From Pseudoduganella violaceinigra DSM 15887 (GTDB taxonomy: Bacteria > Pseudomonadota > Gammaproteobacteria > Burkholderiales > Burkholderiaceae_D): a stretch of DNA of 64,000 nucleotides. The notes under the pieces were generated by a model. The model ran no database searches. It had not been told where the DNA came from and saw only the letters and a list, made by a program, of their open reading frames with translations. Shown here piece by piece: positions 42,642 to 50,926 of this stretch. The stretch is taken from contig NZ_KE384357.1 in assembly GCF_000425385.1 (NCBI RefSeq), forward strand, positions 270,579 to 334,578, in the 5' to 3' direction. Within the stretch, counting starts at the first letter, position 1; every line of letters starts with the position of its first letter. The position numbers and the translations under genes are program-made.

Positions 42642-43090
42642 CAGTACACCATGTCCAGTGCGATAGCGTTGGCGCCCGGCTTGATGTCGAAACGCGCATC
42701 GTCGAAGTTCGGCGGGCCCCAATGGCCGCGCGCATTGCGGGAGAAGCCGTAGCCCTCCAGCGGCATGCCGCTGGCGGCCTTGTCCAGCTTTCCATTGTTG
42801 TTTTCGTCGTGGTAGACCATGACGGCATAGCTGCCCGGCGCAATGCCGGTGAAGTTCAACTCATGCGGCGCGCCCGCCTGCTGGACCGCAAAATACTGGC
42901 ACTGCTTCAGGAAGGACTCGCGGTTGCAGATGGCCCCCATCAGCGCGCCCTTCTGCCCTGCCACGCCACCCAGGGTGACATGCAGCGTCGCGGCGCCGAC
43001 GGCAACCGGCTGACGCCCGCCCACCGCATAGGCAGCGGCGGCGCCCAGCGCCAGCAAGCCGGCCAGGATCAGGATGTGCGTCTTCTTCAA
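42641..43090 (-). CDS. DUF2141 periplasmic protein
   Basis: 149 residues with a signal peptide (about 1-22). Family hallmark: YAVMVYHDENNNGKLDK, GMPLEGYGFSRNA and the C-terminal DIKPGANAIALDMVY. Function of DUF2141 is not established; small exported beta protein. Placed between the two ABC modules of the RiPP operon, 14 nt after the ABC-2 permease. Confidence 0.85.
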   Translation of the reverse strand: MKKTHILILAGLLALGAAAAYAVGGRQPVAVGAATLHVTLGGVAGQKGALMGAICNRESFLKQCQYFAVQQAGAPHELNFTGIAPGSYAVMVYHDENNNGKLDKAASGMPLEGYGFSRNARGHWGPPNFDDARFDIKPGANAIALDMVY

Positions 43091-43104
43091 TCAATCCTCC
43101 TCTT

Positions 43105-44211
43105 TCAGTGCTGGTCGCGCGGCGTCCAGCCGAAGCGGCGCACGGCCAGCAGCAGGCATGCCGTCATCATCGCGGCCAGGATGGTGATGCTGTAGGCGTC
43201 TCCCTGCCAGCTCATGCCGCCCGTCAGGGCACGGCGGATACTCGCCATCATGGCGTTCAGCGGCAGGAATTCCAGGGTATCGCGCAGCAGCGGCGGCAAG
43301 CCGCCCAGCGGGATCATCAGGTTACCGGAGAACAGCAGCGGGAAGTACAGCAGGTTGCTCAGCATGGTAACACCGGCCACGCTGCGGCTGACCGACGCCA
43401 GCAGCAGCCCTAGTGCGAGGAAGGCTGCGCAGCCCAAGGCCAGCATGCCGCCGGCCGCCGCGATTCCCGAAGCGCCGGCGCCCAACCGCACGCCGTACAC
43501 GGCCCAGGCCACGGCAAACATGGCGGCGCTGGCCAGCACGATCACCACCAGGCGCGAAAGGCACCAGGCCAGCACCACCACGCCGGTCGGCATGGGGAAC
43601 AGCTGATACAGGCGGAACATGCCGCCTTCGCGCGCGGCGACCAGGGGGGCGGCAAAGCCCATCAGGCTGGTGGACAGGATGACCAGGCCGGCCAGGCCGC
43701 TGACCAGGAACAGTTTGTAGTCGATCGCGGCGGCGGGTGCAGGCGGCATCGGCATGACCACGCGCGGCGCGTCATGCAGGCCGCCCAGGTTATAGGCGTC
43801 GCTGAAGCCGCGCAGCATGCCGTAGCTGGCTTCCAGCGTGGGGCCGGCCGCCAGGGCCGTCTCCAGCTTCATTTCGGTGCTGCGCCCTTCCCTGACGGCC
43901 TGTGCGAAGCCGGCGGGGATGCTGAGTTCCAGATCGGGCTTGACGCCCGGCGCGGGGTCGATCAGGCGGAACACAACGCTGTTCTGCAGACGCAGGCCGC
44001 GCGTCAGTTCGCGGGCGTAGGCTGCGCTGTCGGCGCTGTGGTCCATATCGTGGACGACCAGCGTCACCGGGCCCAGTTTCGCTTCCTGCCCGAACAGGGC
44101 CATCTGCATCATCAACATCAGCAGCGGGAAAGCAAAGGTCCAGAACAGGGCCAGGCGCCCGCGCAGGAAAAGCGCCAGGTCGGCGCGCACCAGGTGCAGC
44201 AGGATCTTCAT
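43105..44211 (-). CDS. ABC-2 type permease of the RiPP operon
   Basis: 368 residues. TM1 near 22-40 (LALFWTFAFPLLMLMMQMALF), an extracytoplasmic loop (about 42-165), then five membrane segments with SVSRSVAGVTMLSNLLYFPLLFSGNLMIP, the conserved ABC-2 core. Overlaps the ATPase-fusion gene by 4 nt, so it pairs with that ATPase. Expected to export the modified peptide or give self-protection. Confidence 0.9.
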   Translation of the reverse strand: MKILLHLVRADLALFLRGRLALFWTFAFPLLMLMMQMALFGQEAKLGPVTLVVHDMDHSADSAAYARELTRGLRLQNSVVFRLIDPAPGVKPDLELSIPAGFAQAVREGRSTEMKLETALAAGPTLEASYGMLRGFSDAYNLGGLHDAPRVVMPMPPAPAAAIDYKLFLVSGLAGLVILSTSLMGFAAPLVAAREGGMFRLYQLFPMPTGVVVLAWCLSRLVVIVLASAAMFAVAWAVYGVRLGAGASGIAAAGGMLALGCAAFLALGLLLASVSRSVAGVTMLSNLLYFPLLFSGNLMIPLGGLPPLLRDTLEFLPLNAMMASIRRALTGGMSWQGDAYSITILAAMMTACLLLAVRRFGWTPRDQH

Positions 44212-46526
44212 GCGGTTTCGCCTTTGGCAAGGTGGGCCAGGAAGTCTTCGATGGTCGACGCTTCGAGGCCGAAGTTTGCGATTGCGTGCTGGTCGATGAA
44301 GCGGCGGAATCCAACGTCGAATTCCGGCCCGCCATGCAGCGACCAGCCATCCTGGGCCGGTTCGGCATGCAGCAGCGCCGGCAGCGCGCGCATGGCCTGC
44401 TGCACATCGTCGGGCAGCGCCTGGCCGATACGGGCCTTGAAGCGGCCGACGCGGCGCGACAGCAGTTCATCCAGCGTGCCGCCGTCGACGATCTTGCCGC
44501 GCTCCATGCACAGGATGCGGTCCATCCCGAGCAGGTCGGCCGGGATATGGGAAATCTGCAGCACGGTAAGCGGCAGCTTGGCCAGCAGATCGCGCAGGGC
44601 GCGCGCGTGCCATTCGTCCAGGCCCAGCGTCGGCTCGTCCAGCAAGGCCAGGCCAGGCACATGGGACAGCGCAAGCCACAGCATGACGCGCTGCTTCTGG
44701 CCGCGCGACAGCTGCTGCCACATGCGGGCGCGCAGTTCCTCCATGCCGAGGGCGCGCGTCACCGCGGCTTCGGTACGGCGGTACATCGTTGCATGCATGG
44801 CCATGATCTCGCTCACGCGCATCTGGCCCGGCAGGTCGGCGCCTTGCAGCAGGCCGCCCAGCTGTTGCCGTACTTGCGCATCGCGCGGGTCGCCGATCGC
44901 CAGCCGGACCTGGCCGCGCTCAGGCGGACGCAGTCCCAGCAAGGACTCCAGCAGCACGGTCTTGCCGCTGCCGTTCGGGCCGACCAGCGCCACGCGCTCG
45001 CCTTGCCGCAGCAGGAAGTCGCCAGGCTGCAGCAGGAAGCCCGACGGCAGTTTCAATTCGATGCCGGCCGCCGCAAGCATCACGGGCGCCAGGACCGCCG
45101 CCACGTCTTCAACCGCGTCGGCGACGCTGTCGGCCGCAATCTCCAGCGCTTCATCGCCCGGATCGATGTCGTTATCGAGCATCATTTCGCGGGCATGGGC
45201 GCGGTACAGCGGGTGCTGCATGGCCTCGCGCAGCATGCCTGCGCCGCGGTCGCGGTCCCCGCCGTAGTTCGGCGGGGCATGCAGCAGCAGCGAAGCGTGG
45301 TGGATCAGCAGGTCGGGGTCGCCGGCAATCAGCTCCTGCGCCTTGCCGAAGGCGTGCAGGGCGTTCTGCCCGGCCGTGGCAACCTTGATGATGTTCGGTT
45401 GCGCCAGCAGGATGGCGAGAATGGCGCGCACACCGCGCCACAGCCATTGCCGGCCCGGCGGCAGGATGTCGGCAGCCTTGAGCAAGGCGTCGATGCGGGC
45501 TTCCTGCTCGGCCGGCAGCTTGGCGCCGCCGTGCACGTGGAGCAGCGCCTGGTTCAGGCGGGCGCTGAGCAGGATATCCAGCAGCGCCGGCTGGGCGAAG
45601 ACAGCTTCCGCCTCCAGCATGGCGATGCCGGCATCCAGGTCGCCGGCGTTCTTGCTGACCCAGGCCGCGAAAATGGCTTCCTGCACCTGCGTGACCAGTG
45701 CGCCGGTCTGCGCCGCGTCGGCCACGGCCGGCGCCGCCTCGATCGGCAGGCCGCTGGCCTGCCCCGCCAGTTCGGCAATGCGCGCATCCGATGGCGCGCG
45801 CGCGACGGCGCGGAACAGCGACACGACCGCACCGCTGCCGCCTTGCGCGTCAACCGCCGCCAGCAGGTCGGCGCCGACGCGGCAGGCGGCACGGTAGACG
45901 TCCAGGTTGGCGCCGGCGGCGGCGCCGAACATGGCGTCGCCGTCCCGCGACAGCATGGCGCGCAGCGGAGGCGCCAGCTCGGGGCGCTGGGGCAAAGGCG
46001 TGGCGCCGCCGAAGCGGTTGGCGAACAGCTGCGCCAAGCCCTCATCGAGCAGGCGCACGCCGCAAGTCAGGAAGCAGTGCGCCACTTCATGGAACACCAC
46101 GGCGCGCAGGCCGTCGGCAAACCCTTCCGACTGGGTGGACAGGCGCACCAGCGCCAGCCCCGGCAGGCTCTCCATGGTCAGGTGCAGGTCGCGCTCGGAA
46201 GGCACGCACTGCAGCAGGATGCACGGAGGCGGCAGGCCGAGGAAGGCGGCGCAGCTGGCGACCGCCTCGTCGAAATTCTTGAGCAGCGCCGGCGGCAGTT
46301 CCTGTCCGCCCAGCACGTACACGCTGCCGGCGGCGCGCCAGGCGCGGCGGCCTTCCAGCATGTCCTGCAGAATGGTGTAAGCGTGGAAGCGCCCGCGCAG
46401 CGCAAACAGGCGTTCCAGCGCCTGGGCGGCGCCTTCGCTATCGCCCGATGCGGCCAGGCGCAGCACGGCGCCAGCGGCATCGCGCAGCCACGACTCGCTG
46501 TCCTGCCAGCCCGGAGTGTCGTTCAT
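44208..46526 (-). CDS. HEXXH peptidase-like domain fused to ABC ATPase
   Basis: 772 residues. N-terminal part (about 1-290) contains HEVAH (146-150) followed by DEGLAQLF with Glu162: a peptidase-MA/gluzincin-like zinc site. Residues about 290-490 are helical, TPR-like, with paired helices. The C-terminal ABC domain has GPNGSGKT (516-523), LSRGQ (606-610) and LALLDEP (626-632), and is the CcmA/NatA type. No signal peptide or membrane segment. Such a fusion is unusual; it could remove the leader peptide while coupling to export by the ABC-2 permease. Overlaps neighbours on both sides by 4 nt. Confidence 0.85.
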   Translation of the reverse strand: MNDTPGWQDSESWLRDAAGAVLRLAASGDSEGAAQALERLFALRGRFHAYTILQDMLEGRRAWRAAGSVYVLGGQELPPALLKNFDEAVASCAAFLGLPPPCILLQCVPSERDLHLTMESLPGLALVRLSTQSEGFADGLRAVVFHEVAHCFLTCGVRLLDEGLAQLFANRFGGATPLPQRPELAPPLRAMLSRDGDAMFGAAAGANLDVYRAACRVGADLLAAVDAQGGSGAVVSLFRAVARAPSDARIAELAGQASGLPIEAAPAVADAAQTGALVTQVQEAIFAAWVSKNAGDLDAGIAMLEAEAVFAQPALLDILLSARLNQALLHVHGGAKLPAEQEARIDALLKAADILPPGRQWLWRGVRAILAILLAQPNIIKVATAGQNALHAFGKAQELIAGDPDLLIHHASLLLHAPPNYGGDRDRGAGMLREAMQHPLYRAHAREMMLDNDIDPGDEALEIAADSVADAVEDVAAVLAPVMLAAAGIELKLPSGFLLQPGDFLLRQGERVALVGPNGSGKTVLLESLLGLRPPERGQVRLAIGDPRDAQVRQQLGGLLQGADLPGQMRVSEIMAMHATMYRRTEAAVTRALGMEELRARMWQQLSRGQKQRVMLWLALSHVPGLALLDEPTLGLDEWHARALRDLLAKLPLTVLQISHIPADLLGMDRILCMERGKIVDGGTLDELLSRRVGRFKARIGQALPDDVQQAMRALPALLHAEPAQDGWSLHGGPEFDVGFRRFIDQHAIANFGLEASTIEDFLAHLAKGETA

Positions 46527-47380
46527 TCGTCCTCGCTGGCGGCAGGTGCGGGCGGCAATTCCCGGCCAAGCAGCATGACCGAAGCCACGGTTTCGGTGAC
46601 GCCGTCGATATCCAGCAGGGCCGCCAGTTCGTCGTCATAGTAGGCGCCGTAGACCAGGGAGCCCAGCCCCAGGCCCTGCGCCGCCAGGCACAGGTTCTGC
46701 GACGCGTGGCCGGCTTCCAGCAGCGACATGCGGTAGCCGCGCGCGCCATACTTGGCGGTCGCGCGCTGCGGCACGCTGGTCATCACGCACACCACAGGCG
46801 CCTTGACGCCGGACTCGCCCGACTTCACCTCGGCGCTGCCGAAAGCGTCGCCCTGCTGCGCCTTCAGCACGCGCAGCAAGTGGTTGCGCGCATCGTAATG
46901 GGCGATGCAGGGCGCCACCCCTTCCACATGATTCAGGAAGAAGTAGAACTCGGTCGGATACAGGCCGCCCGGGGACGGATAGGAGCGGAACGCCAGCTTC
47001 ACATGCGGCGCGATATCGCTCTTGGCCAGGCGCCGCACGCGCAGCGCGTGGTGCAGCAGGCTGGAAAGCTCCTGCAGCGTCATGGCTGGGGCGAAGGCGC
47101 GCGCGCTCTTGCGCAGTTCCAGCGCCTGCGCCAGGTCGCCCAGCGCCATCTGCGGCTCCGGCAGTTCGAGAGCCGGGCAGGACGGGAAGGCGTTGTAGCC
47201 GGCGGCGCCGCGCGCGATATAGGCCGGATGGCGCAGGAAGCGCACAATGTTCTTCACCTGCCCCATCAAGGTGGCGCGGTGGAACTTGGTCTGCTCGTGC
47301 AGGATCTCGGCCGGGTCGTCGATGTCGAACTGGCCCGCCATGGCCTGCGGCGGCAGCAATTCCTGGAGGGTCTTGGTCAT
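46523..47380 (-). CDS. SagB-type azoline dehydrogenase
   Basis: 285 residues of the nitroreductase fold. FMN-site features: LELRKSARAF, FRSYPSPGGLYPTEFYFFLN, LLEAGHASQNLCLAAQGLGLG. SagB-type enzymes oxidise thiazolines/oxazolines to thiazoles/oxazoles after cyclodehydration. Overlaps YcaO by 4 nt and the peptidase-ABC fusion by 4 nt. Context makes the TOMM role firm. Confidence 0.92.
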   Translation of the reverse strand: MTKTLQELLPPQAMAGQFDIDDPAEILHEQTKFHRATLMGQVKNIVRFLRHPAYIARGAAGYNAFPSCPALELPEPQMALGDLAQALELRKSARAFAPAMTLQELSSLLHHALRVRRLAKSDIAPHVKLAFRSYPSPGGLYPTEFYFFLNHVEGVAPCIAHYDARNHLLRVLKAQQGDAFGSAEVKSGESGVKAPVVCVMTSVPQRATAKYGARGYRMSLLEAGHASQNLCLAAQGLGLGSLVYGAYYDDELAALLDIDGVTETVASVMLLGRELPPAPAASEDE

Positions 47381-48705
47381 GGGAATGGATGCGGATCGGG
47401 ATTAGGTTCAGGCACGCCGGGCAGGCCCCAGTGCGCGGCAATGACGCGCAGGCGGCGCTCGTCGCGGGTCAGCATGCCGTCGCCGAACAGCAGCGGATGC
47501 AGGCCGGGCACGAAGGCACGCAGCACGCAGAAGCCCAGGCTGGCCACGTCGCCGGAGGTCACATCCACCGCCAGTGCGCGCAAGCCCATCGACTTCAGGC
47601 GCGCCAGCAGGTCGTCCATATTGGCGAGCTGGTGCAGCGACGGGTGGTCGGACGAAATCGTGGCCTCGTTGGTGAACAGGAAGTCCATCGCGCCCTGGCG
47701 TTCGCGCTCCAGGAAGTAGGCGAAATGGTCGCCCGGATTGCGGATCGCGGCGCGCTCGGGCAGCGGGTTGCCGGCCGACAGGATCGAGCTGCCCCAGCAA
47801 TAGCCGTGGAAGGCTTCCACCACGGCCTTGTTGATGGCGGTCGCCACGTCGACGTGGGCGCTGGCGCCCAGCGACATGGTGCCGTCGTTGCGGCTGCGGG
47901 CCAGGCACAGCACCACCGGCATGCCGACATCGGTGCTGATATCCCACAGGTGCACGTCCAGGCTCGGATGCGCCAGCTGGCGGCGCACGCCGGACAGCAG
48001 GCGCTCCATCGTCGCCGGCGCCACCACCAGCTTGCGCGGCGCGTATTGCATCTGCCACATGGCGGCGAAGGCGTCGCGTTCGATCACTTCGGACAGGCCG
48101 CTCAGCAGCGCCCTGCCCTCGTCCATGCCCGTCGCCAGGCCGGTGGACGAGGACTGCATGACGATTTCGCGCTTGTCCTTGACCTGCATGCCGAGGTAGA
48201 CCATCTGCGCCGGGACATAGGTCTCGCGCTCGGGATCCATCAGGTCGGCGGCCGGCGCCCAGGCGCGCACCACGGACCTGTCGTCGGGGGCGAACTCGAA
48301 GCCCTCCACATACTGCTCGGGCGTAAACAGCACGAACTGGCCGGGACCGACCGCCGCCTCGCCCAGCGCGTCCTGGGAGGCATACAGCACCTGGTCGTCG
48401 AAGTGGGCCGCCGCCGCATAGCGCTCCACCGCTTCGCCGAAGGCCGCCCACATGGCGGACGTGCGGTCGAACGCGGCGCCGGAGCCGGCCAGGCTGGCGC
48501 GGTCGGAATTGGGGTTATTGGCCTTGCCGCGCGCCGGATCGATCATCATGCTCTTGATGTCGACCATCAGCGCGTTGAACACGAACAGGCCGCGCGCGTC
48601 GGGATGCTCGGTCTCCTCCAGCAGCGTGGTGATGATGCCGTGGCGGCGGTTGACCAGGGCCTGGTGCACCAGGGCCAGATGGCCGGCGTCGGACAAGCGC
48701 TCCAT
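47377..48705 (-). CDS. YcaO cyclodehydratase (TOMM D protein)
   Basis: 442 residues. ATP-site motifs: AAFGEAVERYAAAAHF, ALLSGLSEVIERDAF, INKAVVEAFHGY. The C-terminus is proline-rich (PEPNPDPHPFP), the tail typical of azoline-forming YcaO proteins that reaches the active site. Uses ATP to cyclise Cys/Ser/Thr side chains on to the peptide backbone. Works with the E1-like partner whose gene ends 3 nt upstream. Confidence 0.94.
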   Translation of the reverse strand: MERLSDAGHLALVHQALVNRRHGIITTLLEETEHPDARGLFVFNALMVDIKSMMIDPARGKANNPNSDRASLAGSGAAFDRTSAMWAAFGEAVERYAAAAHFDDQVLYASQDALGEAAVGPGQFVLFTPEQYVEGFEFAPDDRSVVRAWAPAADLMDPERETYVPAQMVYLGMQVKDKREIVMQSSSTGLATGMDEGRALLSGLSEVIERDAFAAMWQMQYAPRKLVVAPATMERLLSGVRRQLAHPSLDVHLWDISTDVGMPVVLCLARSRNDGTMSLGASAHVDVATAINKAVVEAFHGYCWGSSILSAGNPLPERAAIRNPGDHFAYFLERERQGAMDFLFTNEATISSDHPSLHQLANMDDLLARLKSMGLRALAVDVTSGDVASLGFCVLRAFVPGLHPLLFGDGMLTRDERRLRVIAAHWGLPGVPEPNPDPHPFP

Positions 48706-48708
48706 GGC

Positions 48709-49683
48709 TTAAGCCCGACGGCGCAACAGCGCCTGCTGGAACACGCTGCCCACCGGGCGCGCCGTGCTGGCCGTGCCGCACACCTGGCAGCGCGGCAGGC
48801 GCAGCACGCGGCTGCGCACGATCTCGCCGCTGGCGCTGTCGATTTCGCTGAACATGCTTTGCTGCAGGCCTTCCAGCGTGCCGGACAAGAACTGCAGCGC
48901 CACGCGCGACGCTTCGGCCACGCCGAACTGCACCGCCAGCTGGCTGGGCAGCGCGTGGTACAGGATGTTTTCCGATTTGCTGCGCATATCGAATTCCGCC
49001 ACGAATTTGCGGGTGGCGCGCACGCGGTGGAAATAGCATTCGTAGCAGCCGGTGGCTTTCGGCAGCACCAGCGGGCCGCAATGCACGGTGTTCCAGTCGA
49101 TGCCGACGAACAGCGCCGGCCAGCCGGCGGCGACCGCCGTGGCGTTCATGTCGCGGAACAGCGCGATATCGTCGAAGTCGGAGGCCACCAGCAGCAACGC
49201 GCGGCGTTCGCCCTTGTCGGGCAGCGGGCCGCCGCGCACCACGCGCTCCACCGGCACGCCCAGGCCCGCCAGCGAGGCGGCCAGCGCGTCGGCGCAGGAG
49301 CCGGTGCCGGCCAGGGCCAGGATCCAGTTCGATTTGTCGTACTGCGGGCGCTGCGCCGGGCCGGACATGCCGTCCTGTTCGCGGCGGTGCTGCAGGTGCT
49401 GGAAGGTCGCTTCGCCGCCGTTGCGGCCGTTGTTCTTCAGCAGGACCTTGGCATCGACCAGGGCGTTGACCGCCGCTTCCACCGCCTCCGGCGGGAAGCT
49501 CTCGGCGCGGTCGTCCAGCAGCTTTTTCAGCGTCACGCCTTGGGCGGCGTCCGCCAGGATGCTTTTCAGGATGCCAACCCGGTCTTCCACCGTGAAACGG
49601 CGCCCGACAACGGAAATGGCAATTTTGTCTTCGCCCAGCGTGGTCACTTCGGCCAGCGGCGAGATGTATAGGGACTCACTCAT
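48709..49683 (-). CDS. TOMM leader-peptide-binding E1-like (cyclodehydratase C) protein
   Basis: 324 residues. The first ~90 form a winged-helix RRE-type peptide clamp (DRVGILKSILADAAQGVTLKKLLDD). The remainder is an E1/ThiF-like fold with two CxxC pairs, Cys213/216 (GCYECYF) and Cys299/302 (PRCQVCG), which bind a structural zinc. Brings the precursor to YcaO. Separated from the precursor gene by a terminator hairpin; the Shine-Dalgarno is weak. Confidence 0.88.
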   Translation of the reverse strand: MSESLYISPLAEVTTLGEDKIAISVVGRRFTVEDRVGILKSILADAAQGVTLKKLLDDRAESFPPEAVEAAVNALVDAKVLLKNNGRNGGEATFQHLQHRREQDGMSGPAQRPQYDKSNWILALAGTGSCADALAASLAGLGVPVERVVRGGPLPDKGERRALLLVASDFDDIALFRDMNATAVAAGWPALFVGIDWNTVHCGPLVLPKATGCYECYFHRVRATRKFVAEFDMRSKSENILYHALPSQLAVQFGVAEASRVALQFLSGTLEGLQQSMFSEIDSASGEIVRSRVLRLPRCQVCGTASTARPVGSVFQQALLRRRA

Positions 49684-49702
49684 TCTCTTTTACCCATCTC
49701 AG

Positions 49703-49748
49703 AAAAAACGTCGCACCGGCGCCGCTGCACGAGGCAAGGGCGCCGGTG
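49703..49748 (-). terminator. Terminator/attenuator between precursor and maturation genes
   Basis: On the minus strand CACCGGCGCC (49748-49739) pairs perfectly with GGCGCCGGTG (49723-49714); four bases later comes TTTTTT (49708-49703). Partial read-through would give many precursor transcripts per maturation-gene transcript, as in other RiPP clusters. Confidence 0.8.
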
Positions 49749-49763
49749 TCCGGACTTAACCGT

Positions 49764-49901
49764 TTAGCAGCAGCAAGAGCAAGAGCAGGTGCAGCAGGAG
49801 ACGCTGACGTCGGCCAGGGCGCCGCTCATGTCGTCCATCAGGTATTCCGGCTCGGTGGAGTCGGTGATTTGGATGTGGGTGGTTTCAATCAGAATGGTCA
49901 T
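49764..49901 (-). CDS. TOMM/thiazole-peptide precursor, 45 residues
   Basis: Start ATG at 49901 with AAGGAAG upstream; longer in-frame starts have no ribosome site. Acidic leader (residues 1-34, with EPEYLMDDMSGALADVSV) and a C-terminal core SCCTCSCSCCC (35-45): seven Cys, three Ser, one Thr and nothing else, up to the last residue. This resembles thiazolylpeptide and other azole-rich cores. All eleven core residues are candidates for heterocyclisation. Cleavage site unknown; the LADVS region is a candidate. Confidence 0.88.
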   Translation of the reverse strand: MTILIETTHIQITDSTEPEYLMDDMSGALADVSVSCCTCSCSCCC

Positions 49902-50056
49902 TTCTCTGCTTCCTTTTGGTTTTAAAGAGAATGGCCGTGCCATATGCGAAACCAGCATATGCAAATGCGGGATCCGCATCGGGCACAACCGAATCGGAAG
50001 GTAGCATGAAACTAAACTACAACCAGTAGAAGAAACATTCCAAAAATCTTAACACT

Positions 50057-50920
50057 TTAGTTGCTGGACAGCATTAAATGGGTGCCGCCGCCGAGGCGTA
50101 AATTATCGTCGCGCCCAGTAAAATAGCGGGTTTCCAGGGCGTTGCGCCCGAAATCTTGCACTGTGGAAAAACCTAGTTTTCTTAGCCGCGCGCACAGCTC
50201 GGCAGGATCAAAAAAAGACAACCAAGGTTCGCCTTGCTCGGCATACCGGCGCGCAAAATACTCGACGCCGGCCTTTTCCATCGGGTCCAGCAGCGCGGGC
50301 TGCACCCCGTAATCGAAGACGATGCCACTGCCGGCGGGCAGGCCGGCGACCAGGCGCAAGGTCTCGAAAATCGCCGCCTCGGTCAGGTACAGGGTGACGC
50401 CCAGCCAGGAGAAGAAGACCGGCTGCGCCAGGTCGCAGCCGGCCCCCCGCAGCGCATCGGCCAGGGCGTCGCGCTCGAAATCGACGGGCACGAAGCGCAG
50501 GCTGTCGGGAACGGCGATGGCGCTGTCGGCCAGCAGCTGGCGCTTCCAGGCCTGGGTGGCCGGATGGTCGACTTCGAACACCTGCAGCGCGGCGTCATGC
50601 TGGCGCCGGCAGGCAAAGGTATCCAGGCCCGCGCCCAGCACCACGTACTGCCGCACGCCGGCCGCGGCGGCGCGCGCCAGTTCGTCTTCGGCAAAGCGGC
50701 TGCGCACGGCCATCGCGGCGCGCAGGATGCGGCTGAAACCGGCGTCATAGGTGCGGGCATTGGACTGCACCTGGACGCAGTCTTCCGGCCCCAGCACCGG
50801 CAGGGCCAGGGGGTCGTCAAAAATGGCGGGGACGTCCAGCAACTGGTGGGCGGCCCGCAGCCGCGCCACCATCAGCGCGCTGCGGCTGGGCTGGCCTTCG
50901 CTGAGCAGGTGGCTGGACAT
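50057..50920 (-). CDS. SAM-dependent methyltransferase, LCM/PPM1-like (TIGR00027-type)
   Basis: 287 residues. Signatures: RLRAAHQLLDVPAIFDDPLALPVLG, QYVVLGAGLDTFACRR (SAM site), VFEVDHPATQAWKR, FFSWLGVTLYLTE. These enzymes O-methylate carboxyl groups or small molecules. It ends 155 nt before the precursor start on the same strand and could tailor the RiPP, but the gap allows an independent unit. Six nt separate it from the gene upstream. Confidence 0.85.
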   Translation of the reverse strand: MSSHLLSEGQPSRSALMVARLRAAHQLLDVPAIFDDPLALPVLGPEDCVQVQSNARTYDAGFSRILRAAMAVRSRFAEDELARAAAAGVRQYVVLGAGLDTFACRRQHDAALQVFEVDHPATQAWKRQLLADSAIAVPDSLRFVPVDFERDALADALRGAGCDLAQPVFFSWLGVTLYLTEAAIFETLRLVAGLPAGSGIVFDYGVQPALLDPMEKAGVEYFARRYAEQGEPWLSFFDPAELCARLRKLGFSTVQDFGRNALETRYFTGRDDNLRLGGGTHLMLSSN

Positions 50921-50926
50921 GGGCGC

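Noticed and set aside
44232..46640. 802-codon plus-strand open frame opposite the peptidase-ABC fusion
   Set aside because: Antisense shadow rich in Gln/Arg/His; the minus strand holds Walker and HEXXH motifs and operon overlaps.
47389..49671. 760-codon plus-strand open frame opposite YcaO and the E1-like gene
   Set aside because: Shadow frame; no ribosome site, no motifs, and the minus strand is clearly coding.
49764..49901. Interpretation of the Cys-rich peptide as a metallothionein
   Set aside because: Cysteines are confined to the last eleven residues with no spacing pattern of metallothioneins, and the gene heads a YcaO/SagB operon; the RiPP precursor reading is better.
49902..49988. 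Longer N-terminal extension of the RiPP precursor (start near 49988)
   Set aside because: No Shine-Dalgarno before the upstream starts, whereas the ATG at 49901 has AAGGAAG at good spacing; the 45-residue form fits precursor size.
38897..50920. Thiopeptide (pyridine-containing) biosynthesis
   Set aside because: No LanB-type split dehydratase or cycloaddition enzyme is present in the operon, so only azole formation is supported.
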